Source: Bacteroidaceae bacterium
Lineage (GTDB): Bacteria; Bacteroidota; Bacteroidia; Bacteroidales; Bacteroidaceae
Length of the DNA stretch: 5,198 nt
Direction: 5' to 3'
Assembly (NCBI GenBank): GCA_017548225.1
Contig: JAFYMV010000047.1
Location: 1-5,198 of the forward strand
Made by a program: the position numbers and the translations under genes. The notes under the pieces were generated by a model that searched no databases, had not been told where the DNA came from, and was given only the letters and a program-made list of their open reading frames with translations. Of the stretch, positions 1 to 4,395 are shown piece by piece (the first letter of the stretch is position 1; the number at the start of each line of letters is the position of its first letter).

Positions 1-233
1 CCCTCACGAGAAAGGATGTTGCGTGCAGTGTCAGTGGGCTGAGCACCTACACCTACCCAATACATAGCTCTCTCGAAATTCAAATCTACTGTGGCAGGAT
101 CGGTGTTGGGGTTGTAAGTACCGATCTTTTCAATAAATTTTCCATCACGTGGAGCTCTTGCATCAGCAATTACGATAGAGTAGAACGCGTAGTCCTTGTG
201 ACCTCTTCTCTGCAATCTGATTTTTGTTGCCAT
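1..233 (-). CDS. rpsP: 30S ribosomal protein S16, N-terminal part (runs off left edge)
   Basis: S16 is a primary-binding protein of the small ribosomal subunit needed for 30S assembly. Reading the minus strand from the ATG at 233-231 gives 77 full codons with no stop, beginning MATKIRLQRRGHKDYAFYSI and continuing with VIADARAPRDG, FIEKIGTYNP and RAMYWVGVGAQPTDTARNIL. These are the signature blocks of S16: the basic N-terminus (KIRLQRRG), the VADSR-like block, the E-x-IG-x-Y-NP block and the W-x-x-x-GAQPTDT block near the end of the conserved core. The family core is about 80 residues, so nearly all of it is present; Bacteroidota S16 proteins usually carry an additional C-terminal tail, which would lie outside the window. 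The start is unambiguous, since the family begins at this Met. No Shine-Dalgarno sequence precedes it, only A/T-rich leader. The gene stands alone at its 5' end with its own promoter (293-324), not preceded by another gene on this strand. Confidence 0.97.
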   Translation of the reverse strand, partial: MATKIRLQRRGHKDYAFYSIVIADARAPRDGKFIEKIGTYNPNTDPATVDLNFERAMYWVGVGAQPTDTARNILSRE

Positions 234-268
234 TTTGTTAAGTATTAATTAGTTAATGATTTGAATAT

Positions 269-287
269 GCTAATATCTCGTATTAGC
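269..287 (-). promoter_or_regulatory. Hairpin at the predicted 5' end of the rpsP mRNA
   Basis: On the minus strand the sequence reads GCTAATA, a 5-nt loop CGAGA, then TATTAGC: a perfect 7-bp stem. It starts 6 nt after the end of the TACCTTTG promoter element, so it would sit at or within a few nucleotides of the transcript's 5' end, followed by about 35 nt of unstructured A/T-rich leader before the ATG. It could protect the mRNA, take part in ribosomal-protein feedback, or as DNA be a dyad operator just downstream of the promoter. The inverted repeat is visible; the role is inference. Confidence 0.45.
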
Positions 288-292
288 GGGTG

Positions 293-324
293 CAAAGGTA
301 GTGTAAATTGGGCGAAAATCCAAA
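293..324 (-). promoter_or_regulatory. Bacteroidota-type promoter for rpsP
   Basis: Reading the minus strand, TTTG (324-321) is followed after 20 nt by TACCTTTG (300-293). This matches the known Bacteroidota primary sigma-factor consensus (TTTG at about -33 and TAnnTTTG at about -7). Transcription should begin near 286-289, giving a leader of about 55 nt before the rpsP ATG at 233. Confidence 0.8.
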
Positions 325-430
325 TGTTTTTGAGAATTTCTGCCGACGCGGTATGAAAGCATCTTCATTTCAAACTGCAAAAAATAGACTAAAGGTAGAG
401 CAGGCAGGGCGGTATGGTGTAACGCAGATT

Positions 431-460
431 TTTGTATATTAAATAATAGTTGTATATTTG
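431..460 (+). promoter_or_regulatory. Bacteroidota-type promoter for the acyl-CoA synthetase gene
   Basis: TTTG at 431-434 and TATATTTG at 453-460, 18 nt apart, fit the phylum consensus (TTTG / TAnnTTTG), with a slightly shorter spacer than the other three promoters' 20 nt. Transcription would start near 464-467, leaving a leader of about 130 nt, the longest of any gene in the window. No other rightward match lies closer to the ATG at 597. Confidence 0.72.
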
Positions 461-483
461 CAGTTGGAAATAGTGGGAATAGC

Positions 484-542
484 GACTGATTGGGGTTGCC
501 ATAGCGGCATCTAAGTGCTGGTATACCGATCCCGGAATCGTC
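484..542 (+). promoter_or_regulatory. Long imperfect hairpin in the acyl-CoA synthetase mRNA leader
   Basis: Positions 484-498 can pair with 527-542: GAC with GTC (484-486/540-542), GATT with AATC (488-491/536-539), GGG with CCC (492-494/531-533), then G495-T530, T496-A529, T497-G528 and G498-C527. That is 14 pairs, two of them G-U, with a one-base bulge (T487) and a two-base bulge (G534-G535). The 28-nt apical part can fold further: CCA 499-501 with TGG 519-521, and GCAT 507-510 with GTGC 515-518 around a CTAA loop; a competing TGCC/GGCA hairpin uses 497-509. There is no T-run after it, so it is not a simple terminator. It starts about 20 nt after the predicted transcription start and ends 54 nt before the ATG. 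I recognise no named riboswitch; a cis-regulatory RNA is an inference. Confidence 0.45.
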
Positions 543-596
543 AATTTGTAACCATAAAGACCATTAACTATTAAAACCATTTATTAAAGAAAATCT

Positions 597-2246
597 ATGG
601 GAAAAGACATCATCTTACGCGTAGAAGACAGTATCAAGAAGAACTGGGATCGTGACGCTTTGACCGACTACAAAGGTTGCACCTTGCAGTATAAGGATGT
701 AGCCCGTCGTATTGAGAAGTTGCACATCATGTTCGAAGAGGCTGGTGTTGTGCCTGGAGATAAGATCTCGTTGTGCGGACGCAACAGCTCCAACTGGGGT
801 GTGGCGTTCCTCGCTACTTTGACCTATGGTGCTGTGCCTGTGCCTATCTTGCATGAGTTTAAGGCTGATAATATCCATAATATCATCAATCATAGTGATT
901 CGAAACTGGCTTTCATTGGCGAAAGCATCTGGGAGAATCTCAACGAGGAGGAAATCCCTAATGTTCTCGGTGTAATCCAGATTGAACACTATAATCTTTT
1001 CATCAGTCGCAATGAGAAGTTGACATACGCTCGCGAACACTTGAACGAACTCTTCGGAAAGAAGTTCCCCAAGCGTTTTGATAAGAGCATGATCAGCTAC
1101 TATCACGACAACCAACCCGATGATTTGGCTATCATCAACTATACCAGTGGATCTACCGGATTCTCTAAGGGTGTGATGATTCCCTACCGTGCGGTAACTA
1201 ATAACATGGAGTTCGGCAATCAGGTGCTCAGTCTCAAGGCTGGTATGACCGTCGTGTCTATGTTGCCTATGGCTCACATGTATGGTATGGCATTTGAGTT
1301 CCTTTATGAGCTCACTGTAGGTATGCATATCTACTTCCTTACCCGTATACCTTCTCCGAAGATTATCTTCCAGGCACTTAATGAGATCAAGCCTTCAGTG
1401 ATTGTGGCCGTGCCCCTCATCATTGAAAAGATTATCAAGAAGAATGTATTGCCCAAGTTGGAGACTCCTAGCATGAAGCTCTTGCTCAAGGTGCCCATTG
1501 TGAACGAGGCTATTCTTGCCAAAGTGCGCGAAACGATGATCAGTTCGTTCGGTGGTAACTTCTACGAGGTTATCGTGGGTGGTGCTGCCTTCAACCATGA
1601 GGTAGAGACCTTGCTGCATCAGCTCAAATTCCCCTACACCGTAGGTTACGGCGCTACCGAGTGTGCTCCTATTATCTGCTACGAGGATTGGAAGAAGTTT
1701 GTACCCGGTTCATGCGGTAAGGCTGCTTATGGTATGACCGTGCGTATCAACTCAGAGGATCCCGAGAATATCGCTGGCGAAATCCTTGTAAAGGGACCGA
1801 ATGTGATGCTCGGATACTACAAGAACGAAGAGGCTACTGCCGAGACTATCGATGCTGACGGATGGTACCACACTGGCGACCTTGGTGTAATGGATAGCGA
1901 AGGTAATGTGTTTATCAAGGGCCGTTCGAAGAATATGCTACTCGGTCCTTCAGGACAGAATATCTATCCTGAAGAGATTGAGGACCAACTCAATAGTATG
2001 GCCTATGTGGCTGAGTCGCTCGTCGTTCATCGTGATGGCAAGCTCGTGGCACTCATCCACCCCGATTACGATACCGCATTCAAGGAGGGTAAGACCGAAC
2101 AGGATGTAGTGGCACAGATGGATGTAAACCGCACAGAGTTGAACAAGAATTTGCCTGCTTACTGCCAGATTACCGGCGTGCAGATACAGAGTGAGGAGTT
2201 TGAGAAGACTCCGAAGAAGAGCATCAAGCGTTACTTGTATCAGTAA
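597..2246 (+). CDS. Long-chain fatty acid--CoA ligase-like AMP-binding enzyme
   Basis: A 549-residue ANL-superfamily adenylate-forming enzyme. The family activates a carboxylate with ATP to an acyl-AMP and then transfers the acyl group to CoA (or in some members to acyl carrier protein). Visible motifs in order: the phosphate-binding loop YTSGSTGFSKGV (182-193), the adenine-binding YGATECAP (351-358), the ATP-ribose aspartate in YHTGDLG (424-430), the hinge region KGRSKNMLLGPSGQNIYPEEIE-like block (441-462), and the C-terminal lysine-rich TPKKSIKR (538-545) where the catalytic Lys of the small domain is expected. Length and motif style fit Bacteroidota long-chain acyl-CoA synthetases (FadD-like). 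No signal peptide or membrane span is evident, so it is likely cytosolic or peripherally membrane-bound. The start follows an A-rich leader without Shine-Dalgarno; two TAA codons in tandem end the frame. It is a single-gene unit with its own promoter and terminator. The exact acyl substrate, and CoA versus acyl carrier protein, cannot be read from sequence. Confidence 0.9.
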   Translation: MGKDIILRVEDSIKKNWDRDALTDYKGCTLQYKDVARRIEKLHIMFEEAGVVPGDKISLCGRNSSNWGVAFLATLTYGAVPVPILHEFKADNIHNIINHSDSKLAFIGESIWENLNEEEIPNVLGVIQIEHYNLFISRNEKLTYAREHLNELFGKKFPKRFDKSMISYYHDNQPDDLAIINYTSGSTGFSKGVMIPYRAVTNNMEFGNQVLSLKAGMTVVSMLPMAHMYGMAFEFLYELTVGMHIYFLTRIPSPKIIFQALNEIKPSVIVAVPLIIEKIIKKNVLPKLETPSMKLLLKVPIVNEAILAKVRETMISSFGGNFYEVIVGGAAFNHEVETLLHQLKFPYTVGYGATECAPIICYEDWKKFVPGSCGKAAYGMTVRINSEDPENIAGEILVKGPNVMLGYYKNEEATAETIDADGWYHTGDLGVMDSEGNVFIKGRSKNMLLGPSGQNIYPEEIEDQLNSMAYVAESLVVHRDGKLVALIHPDYDTAFKEGKTEQDVVAQMDVNRTELNKNLPAYCQITGVQIQSEEFEKTPKKSIKRYLYQ

Positions 2247-2267
2247 TAAGATAGGATTATAATAATA

Positions 2268-2295
2268 AAAGGGTGTATCAAGCGATGCACCCTTT
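2268..2295. terminator. Bidirectional intrinsic terminator between convergent genes
   Basis: AAAGGGTGTATC (2268-2279) pairs with GATGCACCCTTT (2284-2295) around an AAGC loop: 12 pairs including one G-U. On the plus strand the stem is followed by ATTCTTTTA; on the minus strand by TTATTATTATAATC after the closing T's. It sits in the 82 bp between the stop codons of the acyl-CoA synthetase gene (2246) and tilS (2329), so it can end both transcripts. Confidence 0.88.
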
Positions 2296-2328
2296 ATTCT
2301 TTTACTTGTAAAATGTATTGCTTGAGGA

Positions 2329-3669
2329 TTAAGTTCCCTTGTTCAATGCCACTAAAATCACATGTTGTTCTGTGCCGCGCAATCTGCATCGTTCACTGGT
2401 GCGTTTGCCTACGGCCCATAGTATCTCATCCTTGTGGCATAGCAACCATTGTTGTTGCTTCTCGGTGCGGGGTAGCTTGAGATCTGTATAGAAGTCGCTC
2501 AATAGCTTCGTGCCTTTCATTCCAAAGGGGCTGAAACGATCGCCCTCTTGGGGGTGGCGCAAAGTGAGTACGCCACTGAAGCGGTCGGCATCGACGCACA
2601 GGACATTGCTGTCGCGTGGCACTTGCCAATTCGCGTCGGTGGTTACTCGGCTGACGGTCAATGTAGTGCCGTCGGGCAATGTCAGTGTGCCCGCATCGGG
2701 TAGAGTGTATGTGATGTCGTTGTTGGCGACTGTATTGCGTCGTACGAGCAGATGAGTGCGGTCGCGCAACACGGTGTGTCCTTTCGAATGGAACATGCGT
2801 CCGGCCTCTGCAGATAGTGAACGGAATATGTCGTTCACCTGTGCCGAGTTGAAGCCATAGGGGCGCAATATCTCAAACAGGATTGTCTTGGGCGCATCCG
2901 TGTCGAGTAGGGCAGGGATGGATATATGGGGTTCCTTGTCTCCCTCAACGATGTGCATGCTCTCCTCTGTCACCGCTTTGTTATAAAGGATGGCGGCTTC
3001 TGCAAGGTGTGATGCTGCTTGTAGTATATTGTCTTTGGCGGCGGGGTTTATCTGCCGCATCATGGGGAGCAGGTGTAGGCGCACCTTGTTGCGGGCATAC
3101 TCGTCGGTTAGGTTGGTGCTATCGGTTATGTAGGATTGATCCAGCCTTTCAAGATAGCCTATCACCTCATCGCGTGTTAGGCATAAGAGTGGGCGTACCA
3201 CATGTTTGTTGATGACTCGCATGCCCGTAAGTCCGTTGATGCCTGCTCCACGGATAAGGTTGAGCAGCAATGTCTCCACCGCATCATCTTTATGGTGTGC
3301 TACAGCCACGACATCCAACCCTTGTGCTTGGCGTATACGCTCAAACTCCTGGTAGCGCAGCTCGCGAGCGGCCATTTCAATAGAGATATGTTGGTCGGCC
3401 GCATATCCTTGCGTGTCAAAATGTACCACCTCGCAAGGGATGTGTAGCGAACGGCACAACTCTACGGCAAACATCTCGTCGCGGTCGCTCTCCTCGCCCC
3501 GCAGATGAAAGTTGCAGTGTACGGCATGGCACCGATAGCCCAAATGCACGAGCATACGAAGCAGGGCCACCGAGTCGGCTCCGCCACTCAATCCTACCAG
3601 TACGCCAGCTCCGTCGGCCATCAGTCCTCCGTTGCGGATAAATTCCTGTACACGCCTTTCTACTTTCAT
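2329..3669 (-). CDS. tilS: tRNA(Ile)-lysidine synthetase
   Basis: TilS joins lysine to cytidine 34 of the tRNA-Ile with anticodon CAU, using ATP, forming lysidine so that the tRNA reads AUA and is charged with isoleucine instead of methionine; the activity is generally essential in bacteria. The 446-residue product shows the N-type ATP-pyrophosphatase loop LSGGADS (27-33), HCNFHLRGEESDRDE (51-65), AHHKDDAVETLLLNLIRGAGINGL (124-147) and the tRNA-contact block TDSTN...YARNKVRLHLLP (182-202). The TilS C-terminal domain is at about 365-440, with RHPQEGDRFSPFGMKGTKLLSDF. Length matches the long two-domain form of the family. I chose the ATG at 3669 because the usual 25 or so residues precede the P-loop; the next Met (residue 17) would cut into this helix. 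The predicted promoter ends only 7 nt upstream, implying an mRNA with almost no leader. It is convergent with the acyl-CoA synthetase gene and divergent from the YhcH-family gene. Confidence 0.97.
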   Translation of the reverse strand: MKVERRVQEFIRNGGLMADGAGVLVGLSGGADSVALLRMLVHLGYRCHAVHCNFHLRGEESDRDEMFAVELCRSLHIPCEVVHFDTQGYAADQHISIEMAARELRYQEFERIRQAQGLDVVAVAHHKDDAVETLLLNLIRGAGINGLTGMRVINKHVVRPLLCLTRDEVIGYLERLDQSYITDSTNLTDEYARNKVRLHLLPMMRQINPAAKDNILQAASHLAEAAILYNKAVTEESMHIVEGDKEPHISIPALLDTDAPKTILFEILRPYGFNSAQVNDIFRSLSAEAGRMFHSKGHTVLRDRTHLLVRRNTVANNDITYTLPDAGTLTLPDGTTLTVSRVTTDANWQVPRDSNVLCVDADRFSGVLTLRHPQEGDRFSPFGMKGTKLLSDFYTDLKLPRTEKQQQWLLCHKDEILWAVGKRTSERCRLRGTEQHVILVALNKGT

Positions 3670-3676
3670 GTCGATA

Positions 3677-3708
3677 CAAACGTAGTATATGCTGAACGAA
3701 AAGACAAA
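3677..3708 (-). promoter_or_regulatory. Bacteroidota-type promoter for tilS
   Basis: On the minus strand TTTG (3708-3705) is followed after exactly 20 nt by TACGTTTG (3684-3677), a full match to the TTTG / TAnnTTTG consensus. Only 7 nt (TATCGAC) separate the -7 element from the ATG at 3669, so transcription should start within about 0-4 nt of the start codon. Confidence 0.78.
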
Positions 3709-3722
3709 TTCTGGGCGCTATA

Positions 3723-3754
3723 TTTGGTGGTAAAAAAGATAATCCCTACATTTG
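3723..3754 (+). promoter_or_regulatory. Bacteroidota-type promoter for the YhcH-family gene
   Basis: TTTG at 3723-3726 and TACATTTG at 3747-3754 are 20 nt apart and match the phylum consensus. Transcription should begin near 3759, giving a leader of about 50 nt before the ATG at 3808. Its -33 element lies 14 bp from the -33 element of the tilS promoter, so the two promoters are arranged back to back. Confidence 0.8.
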
Positions 3755-3769
3755 TGAGATAAATAGGGT

Positions 3770-3817
3770 ATGAAACCTAAAAAACGACAAACTTATCTAT
3801 ACATACCATGGTACTAG
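3770..3817 (+). other. Possible 15-codon upstream ORF overlapping the YhcH-family start
   Basis: Within the predicted leader an ATG at 3770 opens a frame encoding MKPKKRQTYLYIPWY, ending at TAG 3815-3817, ten bases inside the next gene and in a different frame. It is the first ATG of the predicted transcript. It may be chance in an A-rich leader; a translated leader peptide affecting initiation at 3808 is speculation. Confidence 0.2.
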
Positions 3818-4248
3818 ACAATTTGAAGAACATGCGCGACTACGAGTCGTTACATCCCTTGTTTGCAAAAGCATTTGACTATATCGAGCAGACCGACCTC
3901 GCCGCTTTGGAGCCCAGCAAGATTGTGCTTATCGAAGATGAGCTCTTCGTAAATGTTTGCCAATGGGGTCCCAAGACCAAAGAGGAGGCCAAACTGGAGA
4001 CACATAACGAATATATCGACATCCATGTCCCCATCACCAATGGAGAAGTTATGGGTTATACCCAGCGTGCCGACCTCCCCGAAGCGGAGTACGATGCTGC
4101 GGTAGATATGACGCTCTATGACGGATTGGCCACAGACTACATTACCGTCAAGCCTGGTATGTTCACCCTTTTCTTCCCCGAAGATGGTCATGCCCCCGGC
4201 GTTACTCCCGTAGGATTGAAAAAGATTATTGTCAAAGTAAAGAAATAA
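3808..4248 (+). CDS. YhcH/YjgK/YiaL-family protein (cupin-like, sugar-associated)
   Basis: A 146-residue protein of the YhcH/YjgK/YiaL family (DUF386, which also includes the beta-galactosidase beta subunit EbgC). Members are small cytosolic double-stranded beta-helix proteins, often beside genes for sialic acid or other sugar use; the reaction is generally not settled, though sugar isomerase or anomerase-like roles have been suggested. Visible family features are the start MVLDNLKNMRDYESLHPLFAKAF-like block (1-23), THNEYIDIHVPI (65-76), the GYTQRADLPEAEYD block (83-96), and KPGMFTLFFPEDGHAPG (115-131) followed by LKKIIVKVK (137-145). H66, E68, H73 and H128 are the likely metal or substrate ligands by family pattern. 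Length is typical (about 150). It has its own promoter, and glgB follows 147 bp downstream on the same strand, which loosely supports a carbohydrate role. The specific substrate is unknown. Confidence 0.88.
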   Translation: MVLDNLKNMRDYESLHPLFAKAFDYIEQTDLAALEPSKIVLIEDELFVNVCQWGPKTKEEAKLETHNEYIDIHVPITNGEVMGYTQRADLPEAEYDAAVDMTLYDGLATDYITVKPGMFTLFFPEDGHAPGVTPVGLKKIIVKVKK

Positions 4249-4280
4249 GGGAGGCCTCCCCAACCCCTCCCGGGAGGGGC
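4249..4280. repeat. GC-rich palindromic repeat, left arm
   Basis: Immediately after the TAA of the YhcH-family gene come two perfect palindromes: GGGAGGCCTCCC (4249-4260) and CCCCTCCCGGGAGGGG (4264-4279). The composition contrasts sharply with the A/T-rich sequence that follows. The block GCCTCCCC-AA-CCCCTCC (4254-4270) is the reverse complement, apart from a short internal loop, of 4367-4385, so this is one arm of an inverted pair. The stem lacks a downstream T-run, so it is not a standard intrinsic terminator, although it could protect or end the upstream transcript. Short GC-rich hairpin repeats of this style occur between genes in Bacteroidota genomes; membership in a particular family is inference. 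Confidence 0.65.
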
Positions 4281-4355
4281 TTGCCGCCATATTATTAAAA
4301 ACAGAAATATTAGTAACTATTTAATAAAGTCCTTACCACCGCGATGACTGAATCA

Positions 4356-4385
4356 CCCCTCATATAGGAGGGGCAGGGGGGAGGC
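4356..4385. repeat. GC-rich palindromic repeat, right arm (inverted copy)
   Basis: CCCCTC (4356-4361) and GAGGGG (4368-4373) form a hairpin, followed by CAGG and GGGGAGGC (4378-4385). Positions 4367-4373 and 4378-4385 pair with 4264-4270 and 4254-4261 of the left arm: 15 pairs with a 2 x 4 internal loop, enclosing about 96 nt. The arm ends 10 bases before the glgB ATG and contains GGGGGGAGG (4376-4384), which resembles a Shine-Dalgarno sequence. The 4281-4355 interior is A/T-rich, and I find no TAnnTTTG promoter in it. Confidence 0.62.
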
Positions 4386-4395
4386 TCTATGTATC

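Larger units (their letters stand above)
234..596. other. Divergent intergenic control region between rpsP and the acyl-CoA synthetase gene
   Basis: This 363-bp stretch has no convincing gene. From left to right it holds the A/T-rich rpsP leader with a short hairpin (269-287), the rpsP promoter (293-324), about 105 bp of spacer (325-430) in which I see only an 8-bp direct repeat GCGGTATG at 348-355 and 409-416, the rightward promoter (431-460), and a leader of about 130 nt with a long imperfect hairpin (484-542). The last 50 nt before the ATG at 597 are A/T-rich and contain ACCAT three times (551, 560, 576). A minus-strand open frame at 389-580 crosses the promoter and hairpin and does not resemble a protein. 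Confidence 0.7.

Noticed and set aside
348..416. Direct repeat GCGGTATG at 348-355 and 409-416, upstream of the rightward promoter
   Set aside because: Only two 8-bp copies 61 bp apart; a chance match of this length in a region this size is not rare, and there is no third copy.
520..527. GGTATACC palindrome as an operator
   Set aside because: Eight bases of self-complementarity are common by chance, and these bases are better explained as part of the larger leader hairpin.
461..545. tRNA-like gene in the leader, prompted by the GC-rich paired segment
   Set aside because: No 7-bp acceptor stem, no D- or T-arm consensus in the right order, and no CCA-proximal structure could be laid out.
389..580. 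63-codon minus-strand open frame in the first intergenic region
   Set aside because: It covers the rightward promoter and the leader hairpin, has no family-like motifs, and no minus-strand promoter was found ahead of it.
615..1328. 237-codon open frame on the minus strand inside the acyl-CoA synthetase gene
   Set aside because: It is fully antisense to a gene with clear ANL motifs, its product resembles no family I know, and it has no promoter or start context of its own. It is a codon-usage shadow.
2883..3212. Plus-strand open frames inside tilS, with Cys/Trp-rich products
   Set aside because: They are antisense to conserved TilS domains, and their composition (many Cys, Trp, Gly) is typical of non-coding frames.
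3850..4290. 146-codon minus-strand open frame opposite the YhcH-family gene
   Set aside because: The plus-strand frame has clear family motifs and a promoter; the antisense frame starts in the GC-rich repeat and shows no recognisable domain. Equal length is coincidence.
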